Source of the DNA: Taklimakanibacter deserti
GTDB taxonomy: Bacteria; Pseudomonadota; Alphaproteobacteria; Rhizobiales; Aestuariivirgaceae
DNA: 64,000 nucleotides
Direction of reading: 5' to 3'
Assembly (NCBI GenBank): GCA_003574785.1
Contig: QORU01000017.1
Location: forward strand, 62,001 to 126,000
Below are positions 17,620-31,700 of the stretch, piece after piece. The first letter of the stretch is position 1; each line of letters opens with the position of its first letter. Position numbers and translations under genes: made by a program. The notes beneath the pieces are model-generated. The model ran no database searches. It saw only the letters and a program-made list of their open reading frames with translations, and was not told the origin of the DNA.

Positions 17620-19884
17620 ATGGTCACATCCGCCCTAGGCCCGCGTGTTCTCCTCAGGAGGCTCCGCGAGGTCATGGCGGAGCCCGAGGCGGCACAGAAG
17701 CGGCTCGACAAGATCGTCGTCCTGATCGCGGCCAACATGGTCGCGGAAGTGTGCTCCATCTATGTGATGCGCCCCGGCCAGGTGCTCGAGCTCTATTCGA
17801 CTGAAGGCTTGAAGCGCGAAGCCGTCCACTTGTCGAAACTGAATGTCGGCGAAGGCCTCGTCGGCATCATCGCCGGCGAGGCGCAGCTCCTCAACCTCGC
17901 CGATGCGCAGGCGCATCCGGCCTTCAAATACCTCCCCGAGACGGGTGAGGAAGTCTACAACTCCTTCCTCGGCGTACCGATCCTGCGCAACGGCATCGTC
18001 ATCGGCGTGCTCGTGGTGCAGAACCGCACCCGCCGCCATTACACCGAGGAAGAGGAAGAAGCGCTGCAGACGACGGCGATGGTCTTGGCCGAGATCATCG
18101 CCTCGGGCGAGCTCACCGAGGTGGCGCGCGACGTCGCCGCCGACATCGCCCATGTGCGCAGCCATCATGTGAAGGGCGACGCGCTGGCCGACGGCCTGGC
18201 GCTCGGCCATGTCGTGCTGCACGAGCCGCGCGTCGTGGTCGAGAACCTCATCGCCGAGAACATCCCCAAGGAGAAGGCCAGGCTCGACGGCGCCATCGAG
18301 CAATTGCGCGCCCATGTCGACGAGCTCGTCGATGGCACCGAGACGCGGGGCGGCGAATATTCGGAAGTGCTCGAGACCTTCCGCATGTTCGCGCATGACC
18401 GGGGCTGGGTGAACCGGCTGCGCGAGACGGTTGAGACCGGCCTCACCGCCGAGGCCGCGGTCGAGCGCGTGCAGAGCGACAACCGGGCGCGCATGATGCG
18501 TACCCCCGATCCCTACTTGCGCGAGCGCATGCATGATCTCGACGATCTCGCCAACCGGCTCCTGCGCATCCTGACCGGGCAGATCGCCACGGCGTCGCGC
18601 GGCGACCTTCCGCAGAACGCCATCGTGGTGGCGCGCAACATGGGCCCCGCCGAGCTCCTCGATTACGACCGCACCAAGCTGCGCGGCGTCATCCTCGAGG
18701 AAGCGGGCACCACCAGCCATGTGGCGATCGTGGCGCGGGCGCTCGGCATCCCCGCCGCCGGCCAGGTCGAAGGCCTCATCGATGTCGTCGACACCGGCAC
18801 GCCGATCATTCTCGACGGCACCTCGGGCGATGTCTATGTCCGTCCCTCGCTCGACATCGAGCGCGCCTATGCCGACAAGGTGCGCTTCAATGCCAGGCGC
18901 CAGGCGCAGTTCCAGGCGCTCCGCGACACGCCGGCGATGACCAGGGACGGGATCAAGATCGAGCTCGGCATCAATGCCGGCCTCCTGGTCGACCTGCCGC
19001 ATCTGCATGATTCAGGGGCGGAGAGCATCGGCCTGTTCCGCACCGAATTGCAGTTCATGATGGCGCAGCATTTCCCGCGCCTCGATGCGCAGGTCCGGCA
19101 TTACCGCGGCATTTTGGCGGCCGCCAATCAGCGTCAGGTGACGTTCCGCACCCTCGATATCGGCGCCGACAAGCTCCTGCCTTATCTGCGCCAGGTGAAG
19201 GAGGACAATCCGGCCATGGGTTGGCGCGCCATCCGCATGGCGCTCGACCGGCCGGCCTTGCTGCGGCTGCAGCTTCGCGCCCTCCTCAAGGCCGGCGCCG
19301 GGCAGAAATTGCGCATCATGTTCCCGATGATCGCCGAGGTCACAGAATTCCTCACCGCCAAAACGATGGTCGAGAAGGAGAAGGCGCATCTCAAGGAGCG
19401 CGGCCACAAGCTGCCCGTCGCGATCGAGCTCGGCGCCATGATCGAGGTGCCGGCCCTCGTCTGGCAGCTCGATGAGCTCCTGCCCGAGCTCGATTTCGTC
19501 TCCATCGGCTCGAACGACCTGCTGCAGTTCCTCTATGCGTCGGACCGCCAGAATCCAAGGCTCGCGCATCGCTACGATCCGCTGTCGCCCGCCATCCTCA
19601 AGACCATCCGCGCCATCGTCGAGGCGGGTGCGGAGCACGGCGTCCATGTCAATCTATGCGGCGAGATGGCGGGACGTCCGCTCGAGGCCATGGCGCTGAT
19701 CGGCCTGGGGCTGACCTCGATCTCCATGGCGCCGGCGGCGATCGGGCCGGTCAAGACCATGATCCTCTCGACCGACCGGGCAAAATTATGGGCTTTCATG
19801 GAGCCGCTGCTGCACAAGCGCGACCAGACGCTGCGCCTGGCGCTCACGTCTTTTGCCAAGTCGCAGGGCATCCGGCTGATTTGA
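17620..19884 (+). CDS. ptsP: Phosphoenolpyruvate-protein phosphotransferase PtsP (EI-Ntr)
   Basis: This 754-residue first enzyme of the nitrogen PTS has an N-terminal GAF domain (about 15-160), then PEP-utiliser regions with the phospho-accepting His367 in [14 protein letters not shown], and a C-terminal TIM-barrel with [22 protein letters not shown] and the catalytic VNLCGEMAG. It passes phosphate from PEP to the NPr protein. The GAF domain senses glutamine in related species. The ATG has GAGGA about 10 bp upstream. The lysC-ptsP adjacency is common in this order. Confidence 0.96.
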   Translation: MVTSALGPRVLLRRLREVMAEPEAAQKRLDKIVVLIAANMVAEVCSIYVMRPGQVLELYSTEGLKREAVHLSKLNVGEGLVGIIAGEAQLLNLADAQAHPAFKYLPETGEEVYNSFLGVPILRNGIVIGVLVVQNRTRRHYTEEEEEALQTTAMVLAEIIASGELTEVARDVAADIAHVRSHHVKGDALADGLALGHVVLHEPRVVVENLIAENIPKEKARLDGAIEQLRAHVDELVDGTETRGGEYSEVLETFRMFAHDRGWVNRLRETVETGLTAEAAVERVQSDNRARMMRTPDPYLRERMHDLDDLANRLLRILTGQIATASRGDLPQNAIVVARNMGPAELLDYDRTKLRGVILEEAGTTSHVAIVARALGIPAAGQVEGLIDVVDTGTPIILDGTSGDVYVRPSLDIERAYADKVRFNARRQAQFQALRDTPAMTRDGIKIELGINAGLLVDLPHLHDSGAESIGLFRTELQFMMAQHFPRLDAQVRHYRGILAAANQRQVTFRTLDIGADKLLPYLRQVKEDNPAMGWRAIRMALDRPALLRLQLRALLKAGAGQKLRIMFPMIAEVTEFLTAKTMVEKEKAHLKERGHKLPVAIELGAMIEVPALVWQLDELLPELDFVSIGSNDLLQFLYASDRQNPRLAHRYDPLSPAILKTIRAIVEAGAEHGVHVNLCGEMAGRPLEAMALIGLGLTSISMAPAAIGPVKTMILSTDRAKLWAFMEPLLHKRDQTLRLALTSFAKSQGIRLI

Positions 19885-19952
19885 TCGCGAAAAACGGACG
19901 GCGTTAGCCTTCTGCTTACCATTCTGAGGCATGTTCAGGGGACTCATTAGCG

Positions 19953-19967
19953 TTACCGGCTGGTTAA
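19953..19967. promoter_or_regulatory. CtrA-like half-site pair upstream of HTH/DUF4115 gene
   Basis: TTAC-N7-TTAA lies 26 bp before the start codon and is one mismatch from the alphaproteobacterial CtrA consensus TTAA-N7-TTAA. CtrA controls many cell-cycle and envelope genes in this class. A single near-match is weak evidence. Confidence 0.2.
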
Positions 19968-19992
19968 GGCCGGCTGTCCGGAGAAGTGCTCC

Positions 19993-21114
19993 ATGGATGT
20001 TCTTGTCCCCGATCATGATCGCGAGCCTGCGCTCGACTCGACCCCGTTCTACCGCCCGAAGCCGGACGGTGATCTCAATCCCGCCGGTGAAGCCGGCTGG
20101 TACCTGCAGCGCGAGCGCGAGAAGCGCGGCTTGAGCCTCGATCAGATCTGCGAAGCGACCGGCATCCATCCTTATCACGTCGAAGCCATCGAAATGGGCG
20201 ACCTGACCCGGCTGCCGCAGCGCCTCGAAGCGCTCGAGATGGTCGGCATCTATGGCGAGTATATGGGCTTCGAGCCCGAACCCCTCGTCACCCATTACGC
20301 CGCTTTCCTGCCGCGTCCCCAGGGCAACCAGGGCAAGGCGCATCCGGCGGATCCCGGCCCCTTGTCCAGCGCCAAGATCCTCAGATTCGGCAAGATGCCG
20401 CCTTTCCCGCGCTTCAGCATCAAGTCCTTCCCGGGCGGTGCCGGCGGCGTCATCGGCTCGTGCTTTGCCGCCATCCTGCTCTTCGCCGCCGCGAGTTGGG
20501 TGATGCAGCCGGTGCCCGGCATACAGCCGGGCGAAGAGACGGCCCAGAACGAGCCCCTCGACCAGGCCGGCGATCCGATGCCCACCGCCACGACCGGACA
20601 GAGCGATACCGACGTCGCGGTCAGCGAAGAGCCGATGCCGGAAGAAGGTGCGCAGGCCAAGGTCGAGGACGAAACGCCGTCGGCCGGCAAGGAGCCCACG
20701 GGCGAAGAGGATGGTCTCTCAGGGATCGGCGCCTTCATCGAGGATGGTTTCCAGCAGGGGTCCGAAACGCAGCCGCAGAAGGCGGCGCCGACGCCCCAGT
20801 CCAAGAAGCCCGCTGCCGACAAGCCAGCCGCGGCGACGCCACCGGCCGATCCGGGCTCCCGCCTGGTGTTGAGAGCCAAGGCGCCCGTCTGGGTGCGCAT
20901 CGAGGATGCGCAAGGCAATGTGGTGATGACGCAGATGCTGCGCGGCGGCGACACCTATAGCGTGCCCGACCGCCAGGGCCTGGTGGTCATCGCGCGTGAC
21001 GGCGGGCTGCTCTCCTACATCATCGACGGCAAGGAGCGCGGCATCCTGGGCACGCCGGGACAGATCCTGGTCGGCCAGCCGCTCGACATCCCGACGCTCG
21101 AGAAGCGCGGGTAA
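19993..21114 (+). CDS. RodZ-like membrane protein with Xre HTH and DUF4115 domain
   Basis: This 373-residue protein has a cytoplasmic HTH domain (about 35-100, with [36 protein letters not shown]), a basic stretch, one membrane helix (about 152-172, [18 protein letters not shown]) and a Pro/Ala/Glu-rich periplasmic linker. It ends in a DUF4115 domain (about 290-370, [20 protein letters not shown]). This is the layout of RodZ, which links MreB to the envelope and to cell shape. The ATG at 19993 fits the conserved start. Family placement is solid, while the cell-shape role in this organism is inferred. Confidence 0.88.
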   Translation: MDVLVPDHDREPALDSTPFYRPKPDGDLNPAGEAGWYLQREREKRGLSLDQICEATGIHPYHVEAIEMGDLTRLPQRLEALEMVGIYGEYMGFEPEPLVTHYAAFLPRPQGNQGKAHPADPGPLSSAKILRFGKMPPFPRFSIKSFPGGAGGVIGSCFAAILLFAAASWVMQPVPGIQPGEETAQNEPLDQAGDPMPTATTGQSDTDVAVSEEPMPEEGAQAKVEDETPSAGKEPTGEEDGLSGIGAFIEDGFQQGSETQPQKAAPTPQSKKPAADKPAAATPPADPGSRLVLRAKAPVWVRIEDAQGNVVMTQMLRGGDTYSVPDRQGLVVIARDGGLLSYIIDGKERGILGTPGQILVGQPLDIPTLEKRG

Positions 21115-21166
21115 GCCTCACGCTGGGCTTGGCGGAAGCATCCCGCTTCCGCTAAAAGCCCGCGGC

Positions 21167-22238
<1,072 letters not shown>

Positions 22239-22249
<11 letters not shown>

Positions 22250-23150
22250 CTTGGTTTCCAGCACTTCCCAGACCCCCACCCCTGACCCCTCCCCGCAAGG
22301 GGGAGGGGAAACGGCAAAGAGCCTGTTGGACGCCGCCAAGAATGCCCTCGCGGCGAAGGGCAATCCGACGCCGGCGCTCGATGCCAGGCTCCTGCTGCAG
22401 CAGGCGGCGGGCCTCGGCCACGAAACCCTGATCGCCGATCCGCAGCGGCCCGTCGCGCCGGAAGCGGCGGCGCGGTTCCGGGAATTCCTGGAGCGCCGCC
22501 TCGCGGGGGAGCCGGTCGCGCGCATCCTGGGCGAGCGCGAGTTCTATGGGCGTGCCTTCAGGATCACGCCCGCGACGCTCGATCCCCGGCCCGACACCGA
22601 GACGCTGATCGAGGCGACGCTCTCCTTCATGCCCAGGGAAGACGCCTGCCGCATCATCGATCTGGGCACCGGCTCCGGCATCATCGGCGTGACGCTCCTC
22701 GCCGAGCGCCCAGAAGCCCGGGCGGTGATGACGGATATTTCGGCCGACGCGCTCGCCGTCGCGCAAGACAATGCCCGCCGCCACGGCGTCCTCGCCCGGG
22801 CGCGCTTCGCGGAAGGGAGCTGGTTCGCCGGCACGGAAGGCCCTTTCGACCTCGTCCTCTCCAACCCGCCCTATATCCCGCAAGCGATTCTCCAAACCCT
22901 TGCGCCCGAGGTGCGGAACTTCGACCCGGAGAGCGCCCTGGTGGCCGGCGCGGACGGGCTTCAGGCCTACCGCGAAATCGCTAAGGTCGCAGGGCCGCAC
23001 CTCGCTCCCGACGGCCGTGTCATCGTCGAGATCGGTGAAGGCCAAGCACTTGATATAGAACATATTTTCAAGACCTCTGGATTCGCGCCGGCGGGGCGCT
23101 GGCAGGACCTTGCCCGGCATGTGCGCTGCCTGGGCTTCAGCCATGCTTGA
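22239..23150 (+). CDS. prmC: Peptide chain release factor N5-glutamine methyltransferase
   Basis: This 303-residue enzyme methylates the Gln of the GGQ motif in release factors. The SAM-binding [14 protein letters not shown] and catalytic NPPY (209-212, in [11 protein letters not shown]) are present. It overlaps prfA, its substrate gene, as in most bacteria. The N-terminus is unusual: residues about 9-25 ([14 protein letters not shown]) are encoded by a palindromic repeat, and homology begins only at [14 protein letters not shown]. No better start codon is visible downstream of the repeat, so translation probably runs through it. Confidence 0.95.
22286..22308. repeat. Palindromic element inside the prmC 5' end
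   Basis: CCCCTCCCC (22286-22294), loop GCAA, then GGGGGAGGGG (22299-22308) forms a strong hairpin. It belongs to a family of dispersed palindromes in alphaproteobacteria that read as DPSPQGGG when in frame. Here it lies in the coding sequence of prmC. Confidence 0.7.
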
Positions 23151-23491
23151 GGCGCGACAAAAAAGGGGTTGGAAATGACCAGGGGAAGGGCTACCTTAGT
23201 TCTGGTATTTCGTTCTGCCCGTTGCGATTAGCGCTAGACGGCAGGTGACGGGGCGGGCCCAGAGGGCAAGAGGTCCCATCCACATGAAGATTAGCGCGGT
23301 TGAAATGTAGCGGGTCCAAGCCAGGATACGTTTCTCAGGCAGGACAGACCTCCTAAACCACAGGGACAGATTTGGCAGGGCTCGTTTGAGAGTCGATCGT
23401 CGATCAGAAATTATGCCGGAGCGGCATGATGTGATTCTGCGTGTGGGTAAACCGCGGACAATATGAATCTGAATTAAAGCATGAGTGGAAA
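23151..23491. other. Intergenic region before DUF4167 gene
   Basis: About 340 bp without a credible gene. The only structure I recognise is a perfect inverted repeat ATGCCG-gag-CGGCAT (23413-23427), about 65 bp before the DUF4167 start. The same 13-bp core, TGCCGGAGCGGCA, recurs at 63920-63932 upstream of the minus-strand binding-protein gene. No RNA gene was recognised, but a long 5' leader or small RNA cannot be excluded. Confidence 0.4.
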
Positions 23492-24328
23492 ATGAGACCA
23501 GGTCAGCACAACAAGCGGGGCCGCGGCCGGAATCGTCGTCACAATGGCGGCGGAGGCGGCGGCGGTGGCGGCGGAAACCCGCTCAATCGCGTCTATGAGA
23601 GCAACGGACCCGATGTGAAGGTGCGCGGCACGGCGCAGACGGTCGCCGACAAATATCTCCAGCTCGGCCGCGACGCCCAAGTCTCCGGCGACATCGTGAT
23701 GGCCGAGAGCTATTATCAGCATGCGGAGCATTATCTGCGCATCCTCGCCGCGGCCCAGGCCTATCAGCAGCAGATGCAGCAGCAATATCGCCGGCCGGAA
23801 GACGACTATGGCGATGATGACGAGATGGATGCGAGCCCTGAGGGCGACGACGGCCAGCCGGAGATCGGCGAGCGCCCCGGTTTCGCTGGTGAAACGGGCG
23901 AGCAGCCGGAGAGCTTCGATCCGGGCGAGGGGCGGCGCGACTACCAGCAAGGCAATCGCGGCCCCGACCAGCAGGGCGAGCGGCGCGACCGCCATGACCG
24001 GCGCGACCGTTTCCGTCCGCGCTGGGACCGCAACCGCGGCGAGGGCCAGGAACAGGGCCGCTATGGCAATCCGCAAAACCAGCAGCCTTATCAGCGGCGC
24101 GAGGAGCCGGAAGCGCAGCCGCCTCCGGTCGAGGCCGAGAAGCCGGCGCCCGCCGCCGAGCCGGCACCTGCGGCACCCGCGGCCGCAGCCAAAGGCGTCG
24201 ATGAGAAATGGGATGGCCCGCAGCCTTCCTTCCTGAAGCGCCCGGCCAGTGGCACGGGCCGCGGAAGACGGCCGCGCCGCGAAGCCGCACCGGCCGCTGA
24301 GTCCGAGGAAGCACCGCAGGCCGACTGA
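23492..24328 (+). CDS. DUF4167 domain-containing protein
   Basis: This 278-residue protein starts MRPGQHNKRGRGRNRRHNG followed by a polyglycine run, then the conserved DUF4167 core (about 30-90: NPLNRVYESNGPDVKVRGTAQTVADKYLQLGRDAQVSGDIVMAESYYQHAEHYLRIL). The remainder is low-complexity, rich in Gln, Arg, Glu and Pro, with an Ala/Pro stretch and a basic end. The RGR/RG-rich N-terminus suggests RNA or ribosome association, but the function is unknown. The upstream GTG at 23441 adds 17 unconserved residues, so the ATG at 23492 is preferred. Confidence 0.88.
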   Translation: MRPGQHNKRGRGRNRRHNGGGGGGGGGGNPLNRVYESNGPDVKVRGTAQTVADKYLQLGRDAQVSGDIVMAESYYQHAEHYLRILAAAQAYQQQMQQQYRRPEDDYGDDDEMDASPEGDDGQPEIGERPGFAGETGEQPESFDPGEGRRDYQQGNRGPDQQGERRDRHDRRDRFRPRWDRNRGEGQEQGRYGNPQNQQPYQRREEPEAQPPPVEAEKPAPAAEPAPAAPAAAAKGVDEKWDGPQPSFLKRPASGTGRGRRPRREAAPAAESEEAPQAD

Positions 24329-24335
24329 TCAGTCG

Positions 24336-24368
24336 CATCGCGGCGAAGCTGAAGACTTCGCCGCGATG
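24336..24368. terminator. Bidirectional terminator hairpin
   Basis: A perfect 13-bp stem CATCGCGGCGAAG / CTTCGCCGCGATG with a 7-nt loop lies between the convergent DUF4167 and methyltransferase genes. There is no long T-run, so termination may be only partly intrinsic. Confidence 0.6.
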
Positions 24369-24388
24369 GATTCGCGCCGAGTGACTAT

Positions 24389-24919
24389 CTACGGTGATTG
24401 GTAGATGAAAAACTGCTCGCTGCGCACAGTTGCGGGCAGCGGCAGCCGCCGCGCCTGCGGCAGGTTCAAGGGCAGATCCGACAGCACGATGGCGCCGGGT
24501 GCCAGGAGATCGGGCAGGCTTGCGCTCACCAGAGCCGCAACCTCGCGATTGTAGCCGTCGTCATAGGTTCCGGCGTCGGAATTCACCAGGATCGCCTGGC
24601 CGGCAAAGCGCGCGCGGGCTTGAGGCAAGGTATCGGAGAATTTGCCCAGCATGAGATGGTCCGCATCGGGCGTGCAATCCGGAAAGCAATCGACTTCCCG
24701 GTCGAACACGAAGATCTCGCGTTCCGGCAGATGCCGGCGCAGGTGATCATAGGTACGGCCATGGCCGAGCCCAAGCTCGAAGACGACGCCCGGCCTGTCC
24801 TTGATTTCGCGGAACGCCCAGTTCAGGCATTGATGCTGGGCCTCGAGCCGGAAAAGCAGGCGCTCGAGCCGCGAGTATCGATCCTCACGGTTACTCTGTG
24901 CTTCCTGTACTGCTGTCAT
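24389..24919 (-). CDS. Class I SAM-dependent methyltransferase, small
   Basis: This 176-residue protein has a class I SAM-binding pattern: VVFELGLGHGRTYDHLRRHLP (about 46-66), then an acidic strand end IFVFDREVDCFPD, and ILVNSDAGTYDDGYNREVAALVSASLPDLLAPGAIVLSDLPL. It is shorter than most methyltransferases but contains all Rossmann strands. Substrate and pathway are unknown. Its stop faces DUF4167 across a terminator hairpin. No partner genes are evident; the next gene upstream is separated by a repeat-bearing region. Confidence 0.8.
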   Translation of the reverse strand: MTAVQEAQSNREDRYSRLERLLFRLEAQHQCLNWAFREIKDRPGVVFELGLGHGRTYDHLRRHLPEREIFVFDREVDCFPDCTPDADHLMLGKFSDTLPQARARFAGQAILVNSDAGTYDDGYNREVAALVSASLPDLLAPGAIVLSDLPLNLPQARRLPLPATVRSEQFFIYQSP

Positions 24920-25115
24920 GACGATGCTGATTCACGCAAGAATGAAGCCCGCTTACGGGTTTGTTCCATAGAGCAAAATCGGGTCGCAACACAGTCTCTC
25001 CACAGGTAAATTCTGGCGTCCAACCAGAATATGCCCGGAGGTTGCACGAAGAACCGCCGGGTGGGGACTCGTGAAGCAGTGAGCCTCAGCGGCGGCGAGA
25101 ACTCTATAGGTTTTC

Positions 25116-25168
25116 CCCTCTCCCGTTGCAAAGCAATGGGAGAGGGTGCCCGAAGGGCGGGTGAGGGC
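25116..25168 (+). repeat. Dispersed palindromic element, copy 1
   Basis: Two adjoining hairpins: CCCTCTCCCGTTGC / GCAATGGGAGAGGG (25116-25129 and 25133-25146) and GCCC-gaa-GGGC (25148-25158), followed by GGGTGAGGGCTC. It matches the second copy at 25581-25632 in inverted orientation. These elements are common between genes in Hyphomicrobiales. The rest of 24920-25213 shows nothing else. Confidence 0.7.
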
Positions 25169-25213
25169 TCTTCCTTCACGCCTCCGGAAGTTTGTCTTCC
25201 AATGCGAGAAGGA

Positions 25214-25543
25214 TCATGTCCATACATCGTCGAACTTCCGGTAAACATCGTCATTCATGACACGGACAATCCTGTAGCCTTGCGCCCTCAGATAGGCTGA
25301 TCGGCGCTGGTCGTAGGCAATCTCGTGATCTTCCGAATGCGTTGCGCCATCGACCTCGACGATGAGACGGGCGTCGCGGCAAAGAAAATCAACGGTGAAA
25401 GGGCCGATCGAATATTGCCGGATAAACTTGTAGTTCTGGAGTCTTCGCCCGCGCAGCCCTGACCAGAGTCGCACTTCGGCGGGTGTCTGGCTGTGGCGTA
25501 GCCGGCGAGCTTGATCCCGGCGCTTCTGGTCAGTGATGGCCAT
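25214..25543 (-). CDS. DUF559 domain endonuclease-like protein
   Basis: This 109-residue protein has the DUF559 (Vsr/MTR-type nuclease fold) pattern: LRHSQTPAEVRLWSGLRGRRLQNYKFIRQYSIGPFTVDFLCRDARLIVEVDGATHSE, with the acidic catalytic residues in VDFLC and EVDG. The C-terminus stops soon after NDDVYRKFDDVW, shorter than many relatives, so it may be slightly truncated. The ATG at 25543 starts the conserved region; the longer frame upstream only translates the palindromic repeat. It is flanked by two inverted copies of that repeat. Function is unknown. Confidence 0.8.
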   Translation of the reverse strand: MAITDQKRRDQARRLRHSQTPAEVRLWSGLRGRRLQNYKFIRQYSIGPFTVDFLCRDARLIVEVDGATHSEDHEIAYDQRRSAYLRAQGYRIVRVMNDDVYRKFDDVWT

Positions 25544-25580
25544 GCCTCCAATCTTATCGCCTTGCCACTGATCCGCAAAA

Positions 25581-25632
25581 GAGCCCTCACCCGGCCTTCG
25601 GCCACCCTCTCCCATCCTTCGGACGGGAGAGG
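25581..25632 (-). repeat. Dispersed palindromic element, copy 2 (inverted)
   Basis: On the minus strand it reads CCCTCTCCCGTCC-gaa-GGATGGGAGAGGG then GGCC-gaa-GGCC and GGGTGAGGGCTC, the same layout as the copy at 25116 but opposite orientation. The remainder of 25544-25852 holds the clpB promoter region. Confidence 0.7.
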
Positions 25633-25673
25633 GGGAAACCTACGCAGATCCCGTTTCTGGGCCGGGCGGCAAC

Positions 25674-25701
25674 CTTGTCCCTCGGAAAACCTTTCCTATA
25701 T
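25674..25701 (+). promoter_or_regulatory. Candidate RpoH (heat-shock) promoter of clpB
   Basis: CTTGTC (25674-25679), a 16-bp spacer and CTATAT (25696-25701) match the alphaproteobacterial RpoH pattern (CTTG ... CYTAT-T). It lies about 150 bp before clpB, a classic RpoH target. No other promoter-like match was as good in this gap. Confidence 0.6.
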
Positions 25702-25852
25702 CTGGCTTGCGGCCGATAATGGTCCGGAACAGGATCGCCTCCTTGAGGGTTCCAGCTTCCGTGACGTTGCGGCCGGATTTCAGCCAAAGACGGCGTCACG
25801 GGAGAGTGCCATGATGGGCTCTCATGGGCGTGCCGAGGAGGAGAAGTAAGCC

Positions 25853-28450
<2,598 letters not shown>

Positions 28451-28476
28451 GCCCGTTTCCAGCCATGGTGACGATC

Positions 28477-28505
28477 AAGGAGCGGAAGAGATTCCGCTCC
28501 TTTTT
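28477..28505 (+). terminator. Rho-independent terminator of clpB
   Basis: An 11-bp stem AAGGAGCGGAA / TTCCGCTCCTT with loop GAGA runs straight into TTTTT. It closes the clpB unit and insulates the adhesin array. Confidence 0.9.
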
Positions 28506-28611
28506 CATTCTTGAGATACGCCTGGTAAAAATTACGCAACGATATATGCAATCCTGAGTCGCACGCCGTGGGCCACCTTTGGTCGTGGTGCCGAAAAAAT
28601 AGGCACCGGTT

Positions 28612-28629
28612 TGTGGCGCGGCTGCAACA
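28612..28629 (+). promoter_or_regulatory. Shared adhesin 5' element, copy 1
   Basis: TGTGGC-GCGGC-TGCAACA ends 96 bp before the start of adhesin 1 and matches the element before all five adhesins. It is followed, 17 bp later, by a TTAC and then AAGGAATC, spaced identically in copies 4 and 5. A hairpin GGTGCC/GGCACC (28587-28607) lies just before it. Confidence 0.65.
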
Positions 28630-28724
28630 CGTTCCGCAAAATTTTGATTACTTTAAGGAATCATCTGGCATCTGTCATATCGGGCAATTAGACCGAAGAT
28701 TATTTTTCGGGTGACGGGGGCAAT

Positions 28725-31700
28725 ATGGGACGTTCGACGCATGCCGCGCTGCAAGGCGTGATCCAGGAAACTGCGCGGCGCTCGCGCCTCCTCTCCTGCA
28801 CGGCACTGGCCTCAAGCCTCGTCATCGGCGGTTTCGTTCTCGCCACGCCCGCCTTTGCCGGCGATGAGACCGGAGCCAATGGCGATGACGGTCTTCCGGT
28901 CGTTGTCGCCCCTGTCATTTTCCCGACGATCACCACCGAACCCGTGAATATCGTTGTCGTGCCTCCTCCTCCCCCCGCCGATAATGACGGCACTCAGGGC
29001 CTCGCCGCCATCGGCACGCAAGGGACGCCCGGTAATCCCGGTCCGCCCGCTCCTCCCGATGGCGACGGCGGCGATGGCGGTCCGGGTGGAAGCGCCAACG
29101 GTACCGGTGGCAATGGCGGCAATGGCGGGTCGAAAACGGGGTCGGGAACGGGTCCCATCGCCGTCGACATCGACGGCAACATCGTCAATCCGGCTGTTAT
29201 TGACGTGACGGGGCAATCGATGACCGGCGGCGCCGGTGGTGCCGGCGACAGCGGCACGGGTGGCAGCGGTGCCGAGGCCGCCGGCGATGGCGGTGACGGT
29301 GCGCCGGGCGACAATGTCGGCCCGGCGGCCTTCGGGCCTTCCGGTGGTGTTGGCGGTCGCGGCGGCGATGCCGATGGCACCGGCGGCAATGGCGGCAATG
29401 GCGACTTCGGCATAGGCGGCCATATCGGCGCGATCACCGTGGACGTCTCCGGCACGATCAACAGCGGCGTCGCGATCGATGCCACCGGCGGCAACGGCAC
29501 CGGCGGCAAAGGCGGCGCGGCGGGCGCCGGCCAAGGCGGCGAGGCGGGAACGGGCGGTGCCGGCGGGTCCGGTGGCAGCGTGAGCATTTTCACCGACGGC
29601 AATAGCGGCCTTGGCGGTCCTGGCGGTCTGGCGGCGCCCGGCGGCAATGCGATCGGGACCGGCGGCGAGGGCGGCGATGGCGCCGACGGCACGGGCGGCA
29701 ATGTCGGCGGGATCATCGTCGCGGCGAGCGGCATCGGCGGCGGCGTCAGCATCGATTCCGAAGCCGGGATCGGGACGGGCGGCAATGGCGGCGCCGGCGG
29801 CGATGGCACCGGCGGCACGGGTGGCAGCGGCGGCACTGGCGGTGGCGGCGGCAAGAGTTTCGGGCCGAGCGGAACCGGCAACAATAATGACGGTGGTCTC
29901 GGCGGAGATGGCGGCACCGGCAGCAGCGGCCTCGCTGACGGTACGGGCGGTACCGGCGGCGATGGCGGCGATGGCACGGGCGGCAGCACGGGCGACATGA
30001 TCGTCACCACCGGCGGCGATGTGAGCGGGGATATCGATATCTCCTCGATTGCGGGAGCGGCCAAGGGCGGCTCGGGCGGCGCCGGCGGAGTCGGCCTGGG
30101 TGGCACGGCGGGGGTCGGTGGTGCGGGCGGTGCCGGCGGCGATACGGTGGTCGTCGATGCGGGCGAAGAGCTGGATGCCGGCGATGACAATGACGGCGGT
30201 CAGGGCGGCGACGGCGTGGCGGGCCGCGGCGCCAATGCGCAAGGCGGCAACGGCGGCACGGGCGGTGACGCGACGGGCGGCAGCTCCGGAAGCATCGACC
30301 TCACCGGCATCATCGGCAATGTCAGTGGCGACATCCTCATCCAGTCGACGGGCGGTGAGGCCAATGGTGGCATCGGCGGCAAGGGCGGCAATGCCGCGGG
30401 GACAGCAGGCGGTGCCGGCGGCGCTGGCGGTGCCGGCGGTAATGTCGGGCCGATCGACACGGGCAACAACAACAATGCCGGCAACGGCGGCCCTGGCGGA
30501 CTGGGCGGCGCTTCGGATGGCCATGGCGGCAACGGCGGCGATGGCGGCGACGCCTTGGGCGGCAATGCCGGCAGTGTCGTCATCGATCGCCTCGGCAACA
30601 CCTCAGGATCGATCATCATCACCTCGGCGGGCGGCGCGGCTACCGGCGGCGAAGGCGGTGCTGGCGGCAATGGAACGACGGTTCAGGCGGGCAGCGGCGG
30701 CACTGGCGGCGCTGGCGGCAATGTCGGGACGGTGAACAGCGGCAGCGGCAATATTGCCGGCACCGGCGGCACGGGCGGGATGGGCGGCGGCGGTGCCGAC
30801 GTCTCGGGCGGCGCGGGCGGCAATGGCGGCGATGCGGAAGGCGGCGATGCCAGCGTGATCGTCGGCAATAGCGGCAATATCTCGACCGCGGGCGCCAACA
30901 GCATCGACATCACGGCAAGCGGTGGTGCGGCCACGGCTGGCGCCGGCGGCGATGGCGGGACGGCCACTGCAGGCCAGGGCGGCACCGGCGGCACGGGTGG
31001 TGCCGGCGGCACCGGGGGCAATGGCGATGGCTCCGGCGGCACAGGCGGTAAGGGCGGGGATGGCGGCAACGCCACGAGCGGCGCTGGCGGCAATGGCGGC
31101 GATGCCACCGGCGGATCGGTCTCGGTCAATGTCAGCAATAGCGGCGACATCACCACCACCGACGGAAGCGCGATCCGCATCGTCGCGACCGGCGGGGCGG
31201 CCACCGCCGGCGATGGCGGCGATAGCGGCATGGCTCAGGCCGGCACTGGCGGTGAGGGTGGTGCCGGCGGCGCGGGCGGAGCGACCAATGGCAATAATGG
31301 CGACGGCGGTAACGGCGGCAATGGCGGCAGCGCCTTTGGCGCGAATGGCGGCAATGGCGGCTCGGCGACGGGCGGCTCGGCCGAGGTCGCCGTCACCAAT
31401 AGCGGCCGGCTCTTCGCTAGCGGGAACGGCATCGACGTCACGGCGACATCGGGCCTTGCCACGCCCGGCCAAGGAAGCACCAGCCAGGCGCTGCAGGCCG
31501 GCGCGCTTGGCGGCGGCGGGACTGGCGCCACGGCTGGCGGCGGAGCGGATGGTCTCGACGGTGTCGGGGGACAGAACGGGACGGTCATCGGCGGCAATGC
31601 CGGCGAAGACGGCCTCCAGGGGGTAAACGGCTCGAGCTCGATCACCGTCAACAACAGCAACCTGATCGATGTCGGCGGCACGGGTGTCAGGGCTCAGGCC

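Noticed and set aside
20996..21166. N-terminal extension of release factor 1
   Set aside because: It overlaps the DUF4115 gene in another frame and is Ser/Arg-rich shadow sequence; the normal RF1 start is at 21167.
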